Counted from the first letter of the stretch, positions 48,970-59,353 are shown. The stretch is 64,000 nt of DNA from Pseudomonas sp. S35 (GCF_009866765.1 NZ_CP019431.1:1426001-1490000), one strand, 5' to 3'. The notes: generated by a model not told the origin, from the sequence alone. Numbers and translations: made by a program.

Positions 48970-49888
48970 CGAAGGCCCCCAGGCGTTTGACGATGGACAG
49001 GTAAACCGCGATCAGCACGATCGGCACCAGGGTGAACGCCGCGGCCATGGGCATGTTGCCAATGGCGCCTTGCTGGGCGTACACCATGCCGCCGACGAAG
49101 TAACCCGGTGGGCCAACCAATTGCGGCACGATGAAATCGCCCAGGGTCAGCGAAAAGGTGAAGATCGAACCGGCGGCAATCCCCGGAATCGACAGCGGCA
49201 AAATCACTTGCATGAACGTCTGGCGCGGCTTGGCGCCGAGGTCCGCTGACGCTTGCAGCAGCGACGGCGGCAAACGCTCCAGCGACGCCTGGATCGGCAG
49301 GATCATGAACGGCAGCCAGATATAGACGAACACCATGAACCGCCCCAAGTGCGAGGTGCTCAAGGTGCTGCCGCCCACGCCTGGAATGCCCAGCACGAAC
49401 TGCAACACCGGCTCCAGGCCCAGGTGCTGGACGAACCACTGCGCCACGCCACCCTTGGCCAGCAGCAAGGTCCAGGCATACGCCTTGACGATATAACTGG
49501 CCCACATCGGCATCATCACCGCGATGTAAAAGAACGCCTTGGTCTTGCCCGTGGTGTAGCGCGCCATGTAGTAGGCAATCGGGAAGGCCACGATGGCGCT
49601 GGCGATCGACACCACAATCGCCATGCTCAAGGTGCGCAGGATGATGTCGAAGTTCGACGGCTGGAACAGCGCGGCGAAGTTGGCCAGGGTCAGGTCCGGC
49701 GTGACCGCCATGGTGAAGTCGTCGAAGGTGTAGAAACCTTGCCACAGCAGGGTCAGCAACGAGCCGAGGTAGATCGCGCCGAACCAGATCAGCGGCGGTA
49801 TCAGCAACATCGCCAGGTACAGGTTGGGCTTGCGGTACAACAGGTTGGAAAACCTGCGCATCGGCGGTTGGGAAAGGGCCAGGCTCAT
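48959..49888 (-). CDS. ydcU: Polyamine-type ABC transporter permease (YdcU/PotB-like)
   Basis: This 309-residue permease with six to seven hydrophobic helices has the EAA loop '[26 protein letters not shown]'. The first helix follows a basic N-terminal segment ('[12 protein letters not shown]'). It overlaps the ydcV-like gene, which signals coupled translation, and starts two bases after the ATPase gene ends. Confidence 0.88.
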   Translation of the reverse strand: MSLALSQPPMRRFSNLLYRKPNLYLAMLLIPPLIWFGAIYLGSLLTLLWQGFYTFDDFTMAVTPDLTLANFAALFQPSNFDIILRTLSMAIVVSIASAIVAFPIAYYMARYTTGKTKAFFYIAVMMPMWASYIVKAYAWTLLLAKGGVAQWFVQHLGLEPVLQFVLGIPGVGGSTLSTSHLGRFMVFVYIWLPFMILPIQASLERLPPSLLQASADLGAKPRQTFMQVILPLSIPGIAAGSIFTFSLTLGDFIVPQLVGPPGYFVGGMVYAQQGAIGNMPMAAAFTLVPIVLIAVYLSIVKRLGAFDAL

Positions 49889-49889
49889 G

Positions 49890-50924
49890 TCACACCTCGC
49901 CTGCGCTGTCGGTCAGCGGGGTCATGGCTTCCCGCGCCCAGCGCGCGGTGATGGATTGGCCGACCTGATGGCCGCTGCTGATATCCAGCCACTGGTTGTT
50001 GGCCTGGCTGATATTCAGCGCCTGGCCGTTTTCCAGTTTCAGCTCATAGCGGGTGGCGCTGCCCTGGTACTGGATGTCATGCAGCAGGCCGCTGATTTCA
50101 ACTTCACCGGCACCCAGCGGGCCTTCGGCAAACCGCACGTGTTCCGGGCGGATCGAAAACGGCTGCGCGCTGCCGCTGAGGCGCTGGGCCAGCTCGCCGC
50201 GAATCACGTTGGAGGTGCCGACGAACTCGGCGACAAACGCGGTAGCCGGTTTCATGTACAGGTTGCGCGGTGTGTCGACTTGTTCGATGCGGCCTTTGTT
50301 GAACACCGCCACCCGGTCGGACATCGACAGTGCTTCGGTCTGGTCGTGGGTGACGAAGATGAAGGTGATGCCGAGCTGGCGTTGCAGCTTTTTCAGCTCG
50401 CTCTGCATCTGTTCGCGCAGCTTGAGGTCAAGGGCGCCCAGGGGTTCGTCGAGCAGCAATACGCGGGGGCGATTGACCAGGGCGCGGGCCAGGGCCACAC
50501 GCTGGCGTTGCCCACCGGAGAGTTGCACCGGCTTGCGCTCGCCATAACCGCCGAGGGCGACCATGCCCAAGGCTTCTTCGGCGCGGTTCAAACGTTCGGT
50601 CTTGCCCACGCCTTTGACCTTGAGGCCATAGGCTACGTTGTCGCGCACATTCATATGGGGGAACAGCGCGTAATCCTGGAACACGGTGTTTACATCACGC
50701 TGATACGGCGGCAAGCCGGCGGCTTCCTCGCCATGAATCCGGATCGAGCCGGCACTTGGCTGCTCGAAGCCCGCGATCAGGCGCAGGCAAGTGGTCTTGC
50801 CCGAGCCGGAAGGGCCGAGCATGGAAAAGAACTCGCCGTCCTGGATATCGATGGAAACCCGGTCAACGGCTTTCACTTCGCCGAACTGACGGGAAACGTG
50901 GGTGAATTGGACTGCAAGCGTCAT
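49890..50924 (-). CDS. ydcT: Polyamine-type ABC transporter ATP-binding protein (YdcT/PotA-like)
   Basis: This 344-residue ATPase has Walker A 'GPSGSGKTT', signature LSGGQRQR, Walker B 'VLLLDEP' and the switch 'VTHDQTEA', with a C-terminal TOBE domain from about residue 245. ATG 50924 is chosen because it begins MTLAVQFTHVSRQFG; the frame is open to 51035 but runs into a REP palindrome. It powers the adjacent permease pair. Confidence 0.9.
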   Translation of the reverse strand: MTLAVQFTHVSRQFGEVKAVDRVSIDIQDGEFFSMLGPSGSGKTTCLRLIAGFEQPSAGSIRIHGEEAAGLPPYQRDVNTVFQDYALFPHMNVRDNVAYGLKVKGVGKTERLNRAEEALGMVALGGYGERKPVQLSGGQRQRVALARALVNRPRVLLLDEPLGALDLKLREQMQSELKKLQRQLGITFIFVTHDQTEALSMSDRVAVFNKGRIEQVDTPRNLYMKPATAFVAEFVGTSNVIRGELAQRLSGSAQPFSIRPEHVRFAEGPLGAGEVEISGLLHDIQYQGSATRYELKLENGQALNISQANNQWLDISSGHQVGQSITARWAREAMTPLTDSAGEV

Positions 50925-51008
50925 GGTGCGGTGCTCCAAAAAAGCATGGGCCGTCGCAGCGGCCCGGTCTGGGCTTCTGAACAAAACTACAGGTGTGTAT
51001 ACGGTCGG

Positions 51009-51036
51009 TGTGGGAGGGGGCTTGCCCCCTCCCACA
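51009..51036. repeat. REP palindrome, perfect
   Basis: Arms of 13 bases TGTGGGAGGGGGC and complement surround TT. It lies within the importer operon between ydcT- and ydcS-like genes. Confidence 0.88.
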
Positions 51037-51059
51037 GGGGCCGAGGTTGTCAGGAAGAT

Positions 51060-52211
51060 TTACCTGCCGCCCATGATCGCGATGTAATCCTGGGTCCAGC
51101 GGCTGTACGGCACGAACTTGCCGCCTTCAGCCTGCGGGGTTTTCCAGAAGGCGATCTTGTCGAACTGGTCGAAGCCGTTGGTCTTGCAGCCTTCGGCGCC
51201 GAGCAGTTCGCTTCCCTTGCAGGCCGCTGGCACCGCCGGCAGCGAGCCGAACCACGCCGCAACATCGCCCTGGACCTTGGGCTGCAACGACCAGTCCATC
51301 CACTTGTAGGCGCAGTTCGGATGCTTGGCTTCACTGTGCAGCATGGTGGTGTCGGCCCAGCCGGTGGCGCCTTCTTTGGGGATGGTCGAGGCGATCGGCT
51401 GCTTCTCATTGACCAGGCCGTTGACCTGATAAGGCCAGGCGCTGGAGGCCACCACGCCTTCGTTCTTGAAGTCACTCATTTGCACAGTGGTGTCGTGCCA
51501 GTAGCGGTGGATCAACGGTTGCTGGGCGCGCAACAGGTCGAGCACGGCTTTGTACTGGGTTTCGGTCAGTTCGTACGGGCTCTGGATGCCCAGTTCCGGC
51601 TTGGTGGCCTTGAGGTACAGCGCCGCATCGGCGATGTAGATCGGGCCGTCATACGCTTGCACGCGGCCTTTGTTCGGCTTGCCGTCCGGCAGGTTCTGGG
51701 GGTTGAACAGCACGTCCCAACTGGTGGGCGCGGTCTTGAACACGTTGGTGTTGTACATCAGCACGTTCGGGCCCCACTGGTAGGGGGTGCCGTAGGTCTG
51801 CTGGCCGACCACGTACCACGGCGCATCTTTAAGGCGTGGGTCGATGTTCTTCCAGTTGGGGATCAGCGAGGTGTTGATCGGCTGCACACGCTTACCGACG
51901 ATCAACCGCAGCGATGCGTCGCCCGATGCGGTGACCAAGTCATACCCACCCTTGGCCATCAAACTGACCATTTCGTCAGAGGTGGCGGCGGTTTTCACAT
52001 TGACCTTGCAGTCGGTTTCCTTCTCGAAACCGGTGACCCAGTCGTAGGCCTTGTCGCTTTCGCCACGTTCGATATAGCCAGGCCAGGCGACGATATCCAG
52101 CTGGCCCTCACCAGCGCCTACGGCCTTGAGCGGTTCGGCGGCCTGGAGGCTGGCGCTGGCCAGCAGCGCGGTAGTCAGGGCGCTGAGCAGTGCGGTCTTG
52201 TGCGCGGACAT
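51060..52211 (-). CDS. ydcS: Polyamine-type periplasmic substrate-binding protein (YdcS/PotD-like)
   Basis: This 383-residue binding protein has a signal peptide ('LLSALTTALLASASLQAAEP'). The mature protein has the two-lobe fold ('LDIVAWPGYIERGESDKAYDWVTGFEKETDCKV') seen in spermidine/putrescine binders. ATG 52211 with an AGAGGGAA ribosome-binding site is preferred to the open frame to 52367. It is the first importer gene in the operon. Confidence 0.88.
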   Translation of the reverse strand: MSAHKTALLSALTTALLASASLQAAEPLKAVGAGEGQLDIVAWPGYIERGESDKAYDWVTGFEKETDCKVNVKTAATSDEMVSLMAKGGYDLVTASGDASLRLIVGKRVQPINTSLIPNWKNIDPRLKDAPWYVVGQQTYGTPYQWGPNVLMYNTNVFKTAPTSWDVLFNPQNLPDGKPNKGRVQAYDGPIYIADAALYLKATKPELGIQSPYELTETQYKAVLDLLRAQQPLIHRYWHDTTVQMSDFKNEGVVASSAWPYQVNGLVNEKQPIASTIPKEGATGWADTTMLHSEAKHPNCAYKWMDWSLQPKVQGDVAAWFGSLPAVPAACKGSELLGAEGCKTNGFDQFDKIAFWKTPQAEGGKFVPYSRWTQDYIAIMGGR

Positions 52212-52284
52212 GGGGGTTCCCTCTTCTTTAATTATGGTCGGGGCAGTTGTGTGCAACGGGTGACGCAGAAGCTTAGTTGTTGTT

Positions 52285-53772
52285 TTAAAGATGTTGGCCG
52301 TGGCGGGCCATGATGTGGCGCACCACGCTGTAGTCCTGTAGCGAATCGCTGGACAGATCTTTCCCATACCCTGAGCGCTTCAAACCGCCGTGGGGCATTT
52401 CGCTGACCAGCATGAAATGGCTGTTGATCCAGGTGCAGCCGTATTGCAGGCGCGCCGCCACCTGCATGGCTTTGTCCAGGTTCTGGGTCCACACCGATGA
52501 GGCCAGGCCGTATTCGGAATCGTTGGCCCAGTCCACCGCCTGCTCCAGCTCGTCGAAGCGCGTTACGGTGACCACCGGGCCGAACACTTCACGTTGGACG
52601 ATTTCGTCATTCTGTTTACAGCCAGCCAGCAAGGTCGGCTGGTAATAGAAGCCCGCGCCCGAATGCACCGCAGCGCCAGTGACCCGTTCGATGTGGGGCT
52701 GGCCGAGGGCGCGCTCGACAAAACTGGCCACGCGGTCGCGCTGGCGCGTGCTGATCAGCGGGCCGAGTTCGTTGTCGGCATCGCGCTTGCCGGCAAAGCG
52801 CAGGCTGCTGACCGCCGCGCCGAGCTCGGCGACCAATTTGTCGTGGATGCCGGCCTGGGCATAGATACGGCACGCGGCGGTGCAATCCTGGCCGGCGTTG
52901 TAATAGCCGTAGGCGCGCACGCCTTCGACCACGGCTTGCAGGTCGGCGTCGTTGCACACGATCACCGGCGCCTTGCCACCCAGCTCCAGGTGCGTGCGTT
53001 TCAGGGTTTTCGACGCGGCTTGCAGGATTTTTTGCCCAGTGACGATATCGCCGGTCAGGGAAACCATGCGCACTTTCGGGTGGCTGACCAGATGGCTGCC
53101 CACACCTTCGCCGCCGCCACAGAGGATGTTGATGACCCCGCGTGGTAACAAGTCCTTCAGCACCGGCGCCAATGCCAGGATCGACAGCGGCGTGTGTTCC
53201 GATGGCTTGAACACCAAGGTATTACCGGCAGCGAGGGCCGGGGCGATCTTCCAGGCCGCCATCATCAATGGGTAGTTCCACGGTGCGATGGAGGCAACCA
53301 CGCCAATTGGATCGCGCCGCACCATGCTCGTGTAGCCCGGCAGGTATTCGCCGCTCAGTTGCCCGGTCTGGCAGCGCACGGCCCCGGCGAAGAAGCGGAA
53401 CACGTCGACGGTCGCGCTCAAGTCATCCTGGCGCGCCAGGTGCAATGGCTTGCCGCAGTTCAGGGATTCCAGGCGGGCGAGGTAGTCGGCTTGCTTTTCG
53501 ATGGCATCGGCGATGCCCAGCAGAATGTTCGAACGTTGCTGCGGCGTGGTCCGCGACCAACCGGCAAACGCGCGGTGAGCGGCGAGGATTGCCGATTCCA
53601 CCTGCTCGGTGCTGGCTTCGGCGATCTGGGTGAGCACTTCACCGGTGGCCGGGTTGAGGATCGGTTCGGCGAACCCCTGGCCCTGGACCAGTTCGCCGTC
53701 GATCAGCAACGCAGTGAGCAGCGGGGTGGGCGCGCCGGACATTTTTCGCGATCTCTTTTGTTGTGTGGTCAT
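52285..53772 (-). CDS. Aldehyde dehydrogenase, aminobutyraldehyde-type paralogue
   Basis: This NAD-dependent aldehyde dehydrogenase of about 495 residues is closely similar to the enzyme at 46576-48000, with the same catalytic segments ('LELGGKAP', '[16 protein letters not shown]'). A possible later start at 53742 would shorten it by ten residues. The first gene of the importer operon, it may handle another amino aldehyde (for example 3-aminopropanal from 1,3-diaminopropane or spermine) or duplicate the PatD activity. The N-terminal extension of about 20 residues is Lys/Arg rich. Confidence 0.85.
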   Translation of the reverse strand: MTTQQKRSRKMSGAPTPLLTALLIDGELVQGQGFAEPILNPATGEVLTQIAEASTEQVESAILAAHRAFAGWSRTTPQQRSNILLGIADAIEKQADYLARLESLNCGKPLHLARQDDLSATVDVFRFFAGAVRCQTGQLSGEYLPGYTSMVRRDPIGVVASIAPWNYPLMMAAWKIAPALAAGNTLVFKPSEHTPLSILALAPVLKDLLPRGVINILCGGGEGVGSHLVSHPKVRMVSLTGDIVTGQKILQAASKTLKRTHLELGGKAPVIVCNDADLQAVVEGVRAYGYYNAGQDCTAACRIYAQAGIHDKLVAELGAAVSSLRFAGKRDADNELGPLISTRQRDRVASFVERALGQPHIERVTGAAVHSGAGFYYQPTLLAGCKQNDEIVQREVFGPVVTVTRFDELEQAVDWANDSEYGLASSVWTQNLDKAMQVAARLQYGCTWINSHFMLVSEMPHGGLKRSGYGKDLSSDSLQDYSVVRHIMARHGQHL

Positions 53773-53874
53773 GGGCGTTCTCTTACAAGGCGCCTGACCT
53801 TCTCTTATGGATAGAGAGAGACTAGAGGTCAGGCGCGAGGTCAACAAATACTAAATACTGAATGCAGCGTTCGA

Positions 53875-54786
53875 TTAAATAGATGGCTTGCGTGGATGAG
53901 GTTGTTCGCGGGCGACCGTCAGGAACGGGTCCACCAAGGCGGGCCGTGCCGTTCCGCGGCGCCAGGCCAGGCCTACATCGAGGGTCTGGCTGAGGTCGGC
54001 TATCGGCCGGGCTTCAATAATGTCGCCCTCCAAGGACCAGGGGCGGTAGGTCATGTCCGGTTGAATCGACACGCCCAGGCCTGCGGCCACCAGGCTGCGC
54101 ACTGCTTCGGTGGAGGCGGTGCGCAGGGTCACGCGTGGTTGTAGGCCGGCGCCCGCCCACAGGCGCTGGGCGTTGTGGCCCATTTCGTCGACATTCAGTT
54201 GAATCAGCGGCTCGCGCGCCACATCGGCCAGGTTGATGCTGTCGTGTTCCAGCAGCGGGTGCTGGGCCGGCAACCACAGGCGGTGGGGCGAGTGGGTCAG
54301 CACTTCGGTTTGCAGGGCGTGGCGGTCTTCCAGGTTGGAGAGGATCAGCACGCCCACATCAATTTCGCCGCTGACCAGCAAGTGTTCGATATACGGGCGC
54401 TCGTCCTCCATCACGCGGATTTCCACGTTGGGGTAGGCGCGCTGGAAACGGGTGAGCAAATCCGCCAGGTAATAGCCCGCCACCAGGCTGGTCACGCCGA
54501 TGATCAATTGCCCGGCCACTTGGTCGGTGCTCTGTTGCAGGCTGCGCTTGGCGTTGTCGACGGTGGTGAGGATCAGGTGCGCCTGGCGCAGGAACTGATG
54601 GCCCTGGTGCGTCAGGGTCATGCCCTTGGTGTGGCGGTTGAACAGGTTCACCCCGATTTCCTGCTCCAGTTGCTGGATCGCCAGGGTCAGGGTCGACTGG
54701 GAAATGAACGCGGTTTGCGCGGCGGCAGAGATCGAACCGGTCTCGGCCACGGCGATAAAGTGCCGGATTTGACGCAAGGTCATCAT
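53875..54786 (-). CDS. LysR-family regulator of the polyamine gene cluster
   Basis: This 303-residue LysR regulator has an N-terminal winged helix ('MTLRQIRHFIAVAETGSISAAAQ') and an effector domain typical of the family. It is on the same strand as, and about 100 bases upstream of, the aldehyde dehydrogenase gene that begins the importer operon, so it is a likely local regulator. No effector can be named from the sequence. Confidence 0.85.
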   Translation of the reverse strand: MMTLRQIRHFIAVAETGSISAAAQTAFISQSTLTLAIQQLEQEIGVNLFNRHTKGMTLTHQGHQFLRQAHLILTTVDNAKRSLQQSTDQVAGQLIIGVTSLVAGYYLADLLTRFQRAYPNVEIRVMEDERPYIEHLLVSGEIDVGVLILSNLEDRHALQTEVLTHSPHRLWLPAQHPLLEHDSINLADVAREPLIQLNVDEMGHNAQRLWAGAGLQPRVTLRTASTEAVRSLVAAGLGVSIQPDMTYRPWSLEGDIIEARPIADLSQTLDVGLAWRRGTARPALVDPFLTVAREQPHPRKPSI

Positions 54787-54954
54787 GCTGGAATTACCAG
54801 TGGGGTGTTTTTATAGATTTATCCGAGTGTATATCGGTTTTAGCGAACGGCACCGGCGTTACATCTGGAAGCACTCTAGATCGGGGCTTTTTGGCACTTA
54901 GTTTTACGCTGGGGGCCTATTGGTCCTATGAACCCAAGTGCCTGGAGGCTACGA

Positions 54955-55662
54955 ATGAATACCCGTGGATTGCTCGATCAGTTGCTCAAGTCCGGCCAGG
55001 ACATGTTGCAAAACAAGGCAGGCGGTCAACGCAAGCAGGACGACAAGGGCGCCCTCGGCGGTCTGCTCGGCGGTGGCGGGCTGGGCAGCCTGCTCGGCGG
55101 CGCCGGTGGTGGCGCCCTGGCAGCGGGTGCGATGGGCCTGTTGCTGGGCAACAAGAAAGCGCGCAAGTTCGGCGGCAAAGCCCTGACCTATGGTGGTCTG
55201 GCCGCATTGGGTGTGATTGCCTACAAGGCCTACGGCAACTGGCAGGCCAATCAAGCCAATGCGCCCAAGGGTGAGCCGCAGACCATCGACCGTCTGCCAC
55301 CGGCCCAGGTCGAACAACACAGCCAGGGCATTCTCAAGGCGCTGGTCGCAGCGGCCAAGGCCGATGGCCATGTGGACGAACGCGAGCGCGAACTGATCGA
55401 AGGCGAGTTCACCAAGCTGGACAACGACCGCGAACTGCACAGCTGGCTGCACGCCGAACTGAACAAACCCCTGGACCCGGCCGATGTCGCCCGTGCGGCC
55501 AGCACCCCGGAAATGGCGGCCGAGATGTATATCGCCAGCGTGATGCTGGTGGACGAAGAGAACTTCATGGAGAAGGCGTATCTGGACGAACTGGCTCGCC
55601 AGCTCAAACTTGAGCCTGGATTGAAGCTGGAGTTGGAAAAGCAGGTACGGCTTAACCAATAA
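54955..55662 (+). CDS. TerB-like DUF533 (YebE) membrane protein
   Basis: This 235-residue protein has a Gly-rich N-terminal segment (about residues 30-75, runs of GG with Leu) followed by one membrane-prone helix ('AGAMGLLLGNKKARKF', 'GGLAALGVIAYKAYG'). A C-terminal TerB-like helical domain follows (about 110-230, 'LKALVAAAKADGHVDERERELI'). The family is found near envelope-stress genes; its role is unclear. ATG 54955 has GGAGG nine bases upstream. Confidence 0.85.
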   Translation: MNTRGLLDQLLKSGQDMLQNKAGGQRKQDDKGALGGLLGGGGLGSLLGGAGGGALAAGAMGLLLGNKKARKFGGKALTYGGLAALGVIAYKAYGNWQANQANAPKGEPQTIDRLPPAQVEQHSQGILKALVAAAKADGHVDERERELIEGEFTKLDNDRELHSWLHAELNKPLDPADVARAASTPEMAAEMYIASVMLVDEENFMEKAYLDELARQLKLEPGLKLELEKQVRLNQ

Positions 55663-55683
55663 GCACCCATGCACACGTATCCA

Positions 55684-55862
55684 AATGGGGGAGGGGGCTT
55701 GCCCCCGATGAGCATGGGTATCTACACAACTCTCAAGGGCTCACCACAGGGTTCTGTATCAACCTTTAAGAGTTGGGTAGATACCTATGCCCCGATGACG
55801 GTAGTCAGCAGCAGGCAGGTTGACTGACACAACACCATCGGGATGCAAGCCCCTTCCCACAG
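55684..55862. repeat. Composite REP element with nested long inverted repeat
   Basis: Outer REP arms (about 55684-55710 and 55834-55860) surround an inner 21-base inverted repeat: 55714-55734 pairs with 55769-55789 with two mismatches. The inner arms carry CATGGGTATCTAC and GTAGATACCTATG. It occupies most of the gap between the DUF533 gene and wspA. Confidence 0.7.
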
Positions 55863-55965
55863 CCGTTTTTGCATTCTGTGAGCGCTACATCAAAAGCCAT
55901 TGATTAATGAGGGCTTCTGCTCAGCTATACTCCCCCCCATTTGAATGGCCCTTCGAGGAATTACT

Positions 55966-57588
55966 GTGAAGAACTGGACCTTGCGCCAACGCATCCTGGC
56001 AAGTTTTGCGGTCATTATCGCCATCATGCTGTTAATGGTCGTGGTCTCCTATTCACGGTTGCTGAAGATCGAAACCAGCGAGGTTGCCGTACGCGATGAC
56101 GCGGTGCCGGGGGTTTACCTCAGCTCGATGATCCGCAGCGCGTGGGTCGACAGCTACCTGCAAACCATCGATATCATTGGTCTGCGCGAGGATAAAGCCT
56201 TCACCAATACCGACAAGAACGACTACAAGGCCTTCGAAGCGCGCATCGAGCAGCAGATAGCCAGTTACGAAAAAACCGTGCACACCCAGGCTGACCGCAT
56301 GGAGTTCGATAACTTCAAGGCCGCACACATCAATTACAACAAGGTCCTTGAGCAAGTGCTGGACCGTGTCCAGAACAATGACCTGCCGGCTGCGCGTGAA
56401 ATGCTTGAAGAGCAACTGACGCCGATCTGGACCGAAGGTCGCATGAAGCTCAATGACATTATTACCGAGAACAAAAACGTCTCTGACCGTGCCACCGCGG
56501 CCATTGATGACGCCGTGCTGTCGGCCAAGATCAGCATGGGTGTGTCGCTGATCATCGCCATCCTGGCCGCCGGCCTGTGCGGCCTGCTGCTGATGCGCGC
56601 AATCATGGCGCCGATGCAGCGCATCGTCGAAATCCTCGACACCATGCGCACCGGCGATCTGAGCAAGCGCCTGAACCTGGAGCGCAAGGACGAATTCGGT
56701 GCGGTGGAAACCGGCTTCAACGACATGATGACCGAGCTCACGGCCTTGGTCTCCCAGGCCCAGCGCTCGTCGGTGCAGGTCACCACCTCGGTGACCGAGA
56801 TTGCGGCCACGTCCAAGCAGCAGCAGGCCACCGCCACTGAAACTGCCGCGACTACCACCGAGATTGGCGCCACTTCGCGGGAAATCGCCGCCACTTCCAA
56901 GGATCTGGTGCGCACCATGACCGAAGTGTCGACTGCCGCCGACCAGGCTTCGGTGGCCGCCGGTTCTGGCCAGCAAGGCCTGGCGCGTATGGAAGAGACC
57001 ATGCACTCGGTGATGGGCGCCGCCGACCTGGTGAACGCCAAACTGGCGATCCTCAATGAGAAGGCCGGCAACATCAACCAGGTGGTGGTGACCATCGTCA
57101 AGGTCGCCGACCAGACCAACCTGCTGTCCCTGAACGCCGCCATCGAAGCTGAAAAGGCCGGTGAGTATGGGCGCGGGTTTGCCGTGGTCGCCACCGAAGT
57201 GCGCCGTCTGGCCGACCAGACCGCCGTGGCCACCTACGACATCGAGCAGATGGTGCGTGAGATTCAGTCGGCGGTGTCCGCTGGGGTGATGGGCATGGAC
57301 AAGTTCTCCGAAGAAGTGCGGCGCGGCATGTTCGAAGTGCAGCAAGTGGGCGAGCAACTCTCGCAGATCATCCACCAGGTCCAAGCCTTGGCGCCGCGGG
57401 TGCTGATGGTCAATGAAGGCATGCAGGCCCAGGCCACCGGCGCCGAGCAGATCAACCACGCGCTGGTGCAACTGGGGGATGCCAGCAGCCAGACCGTGGA
57501 GTCCCTGCGCCAGGCCAGCTTTGCGATTGATGAACTGAGCCAGGTTGCGGTGGGTCTGCGCAGCGGCGTGTCGCGTTTCAAAGTCTGA
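55966..57588 (+). CDS. wspA: Wsp methyl-accepting chemoreceptor WspA
   Basis: This 540-residue receptor has TM1 near residues 12-32, an extracytoplasmic four-helix-bundle region, TM2 near 192-214, a HAMP domain and a long signalling coiled coil. The signalling tip contains the canonical '[44 protein letters not shown]'-type hairpin. In Pseudomonas it clusters laterally and senses surface contact. The start is GTG 55966 with AGGAA upstream; the frame is open to 55945. It is the first gene of the seven-gene wsp operon. Confidence 0.94.
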   Translation: MKNWTLRQRILASFAVIIAIMLLMVVVSYSRLLKIETSEVAVRDDAVPGVYLSSMIRSAWVDSYLQTIDIIGLREDKAFTNTDKNDYKAFEARIEQQIASYEKTVHTQADRMEFDNFKAAHINYNKVLEQVLDRVQNNDLPAAREMLEEQLTPIWTEGRMKLNDIITENKNVSDRATAAIDDAVLSAKISMGVSLIIAILAAGLCGLLLMRAIMAPMQRIVEILDTMRTGDLSKRLNLERKDEFGAVETGFNDMMTELTALVSQAQRSSVQVTTSVTEIAATSKQQQATATETAATTTEIGATSREIAATSKDLVRTMTEVSTAADQASVAAGSGQQGLARMEETMHSVMGAADLVNAKLAILNEKAGNINQVVVTIVKVADQTNLLSLNAAIEAEKAGEYGRGFAVVATEVRRLADQTAVATYDIEQMVREIQSAVSAGVMGMDKFSEEVRRGMFEVQQVGEQLSQIIHQVQALAPRVLMVNEGMQAQATGAEQINHALVQLGDASSQTVESLRQASFAIDELSQVAVGLRSGVSRFKV

Positions 57589-58100
57589 TGAGCGACCTCG
57601 TGGCTAAACGCGGCGCCGTCCCGGCAGCGAAAAAAGCGTTGTTCCTGGTGTTTCACATTGGCAGCGAACGCTTTGCCCTCAAGGCCACCGAAGTGGCCGA
57701 GGTGCTGCCGCGCCTGCCGCTCAAGCCCATCGCCCATGCGCCCACCTGGGTGGCGGGCATCTTTGCCCATCGTGGGGCGTTGGTGCCGGTGATCGACCTG
57801 AGTGCGCTGACCTTCGGTACGCAGGCCCAGGCGCGTACCAGCACGCGGCTGGTGCTGGTCAATTACCAACCGCAGCCTTGGGTCGAGCCGCGCTGGCTCG
57901 GGCTGATCCTGGAGCAGGCCACCGACACCCTGCGGTGCGATCCCGCCGAATTCCAACCCTATGGCTTGGATAACCGCCAGGCGCGGTATCTCGGGCCGGT
58001 GCGCGAGGATGCGCTGGGGCTGATGCAATGGATTGGCGTCAATGACGTGCTCACCGATGACGTGCGCGCCTTGTTGTTTTCTGCCGAGTTGAGCGTATGA
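57588..58100 (+). CDS. wspB: CheW-like scaffold protein WspB
   Basis: This 170-residue CheW-domain protein couples WspA to the kinase WspE. The fold starts at 'LVFHIGSERFALKATEVAEVLP' and ends near 'LLFSAELSV'. Its ATG shares a base with the wspA stop (TGATG), indicating coupled translation. It follows the standard order of the operon. Confidence 0.92.
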   Translation: MSDLVAKRGAVPAAKKALFLVFHIGSERFALKATEVAEVLPRLPLKPIAHAPTWVAGIFAHRGALVPVIDLSALTFGTQAQARTSTRLVLVNYQPQPWVEPRWLGLILEQATDTLRCDPAEFQPYGLDNRQARYLGPVREDALGLMQWIGVNDVLTDDVRALLFSAELSV

Positions 58101-59353
58101 GCCACGATCCGCGCTTCTTTGCCTTCTTGAAAGAACGTATCGGCCTGGACGTCGCGTCGGTCGGCGAGGCCATCATTGAGCGCGCCGTACGCCAGCGCAG
58201 CCAGGCCGTGCAGGCGCAAACGCCGGGCGAATACTGGCAGCACCTGCAAAGCTCCCACGATGAGCAGCAAGCACTGATCGAAGCCGTGATCGTCCCCGAA
58301 ACCTGGTTTTTCCGTTACCCCGAATCCTTTGCGACCTTGGCCCGGCTGGCGACTGCACGCCTGGCCGAGATCAAGCAGATGCGTGCACTGCGCATCCTCA
58401 GCCTGCCGTGTTCCACCGGTGAAGAACCCTATTCGATTGCTATGGCCCTGCTCGACGCGGGCCTGGCGCCGCACCAGTTCAAGGTACTGGGCCTGGACGT
58501 CAGCCCGTTGTCGGTGGAGCGTGCGCGGCGTGGGGTGTATGGCAAGAACTCGTTTCGCGGCAGCGATATTGCGTTTCGCGACCGACACTTCATTGAACAC
58601 AGCGACGGTTTTCACATCGCCGACCGTGTGCGCGAACAGGTGCGCCTGCAGGTCGGTAATTTGCTCGACCCAGCGCTGCTGGCGAACGAGGCCAGCTACG
58701 ACTTTGTGTTTTGCCGCAACCTTTTGATCTACTTCGACCAGCCGACCCAGAAGCAGGTCTTCGATGTGCTCAAAGACCTGACCCACGTGGACGGCGTGCT
58801 GTTTATCGGGCCGGCCGAGGGCAGCCTGCTGGGGCGCCACGGCATGCGTTCGATTGGAGTGCCGCAGTCGTTTGCCTTCAGCCGGCATGCCGGGCCAGTC
58901 CCGCCTGAGCCGGTGTTTGTGCCTATCCCGGTGCCCCAGCGCAGCGCGGCACCCATCCCCGTCAAGCCGCGACCGTTCAGCACCGCGCGTGCCCAGGTGG
59001 TGCCGATCAAGACAGCGCCGCCTTGCGACGCAGGTAATTTGCTCAGCCGCATTGCCACCCTGGCCAACGAAGGCAAAAGTGCCGAGGCCCGTGCTGCCTG
59101 CGAACAATATCTGAACAACCACCCGCCGGCCGCCCAGGTGTTCTACTGGCTGGGGCTGCTCAGCGATGTGGCCGGCAGTGCCCTGGAAGCCCAGGGCTAT
59201 TATCGAAAAGCCTTGTACCTGGAACCCCAGCATCCGCAGGCCTTGATGCACCTGGCCGCGTTGCTGGAGTCCCAGGGCGACAGTGCGGGGGCGCGCCGCT
59301 TGCAGGCGCGGGCTGCCCGGAGCGAGCGAGCAGACAGTGAGTCCAAACGATGA
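58097..59353 (+). CDS. wspC: CheR-type methyltransferase WspC with TPR region
   Basis: This 418-residue SAM-dependent methyltransferase methylates WspA glutamates. The N-terminal CheR helical domain is followed by the SAM-binding core ('LSLPCSTGEEPYSIAMAL'), a Pro-rich linker (about 270-300), and a C-terminal tetratricopeptide repeat ('FYWLGLLSDVAGSALEAQGYYRKALYLEP'). It overlaps wspB and wspD by four bases each. Confidence 0.93.
   Translation: MSHDPRFFAFLKERIGLDVASVGEAIIERAVRQRSQAVQAQTPGEYWQHLQSSHDEQQALIEAVIVPETWFFRYPESFATLARLATARLAEIKQMRALRILSLPCSTGEEPYSIAMALLDAGLAPHQFKVLGLDVSPLSVERARRGVYGKNSFRGSDIAFRDRHFIEHSDGFHIADRVREQVRLQVGNLLDPALLANEASYDFVFCRNLLIYFDQPTQKQVFDVLKDLTHVDGVLFIGPAEGSLLGRHGMRSIGVPQSFAFSRHAGPVPPEPVFVPIPVPQRSAAPIPVKPRPFSTARAQVVPIKTAPPCDAGNLLSRIATLANEGKSAEARAACEQYLNNHPPAAQVFYWLGLLSDVAGSALEAQGYYRKALYLEPQHPQALMHLAALLESQGDSAGARRLQARAARSERADSESKR

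Noticed and set aside
49824..52313. 829-codon plus-strand open frame
   Set aside because: It lies opposite three convincing importer genes, with no ribosome-binding site or known domain; the GC-rich third codon positions of the real genes keep the antisense frame open.
55714..55789. Phage attachment or dif-like site
   Set aside because: The inverted repeat sits within a REP doublet and no integrase or tRNA is nearby, so a repeat element is the simpler explanation.
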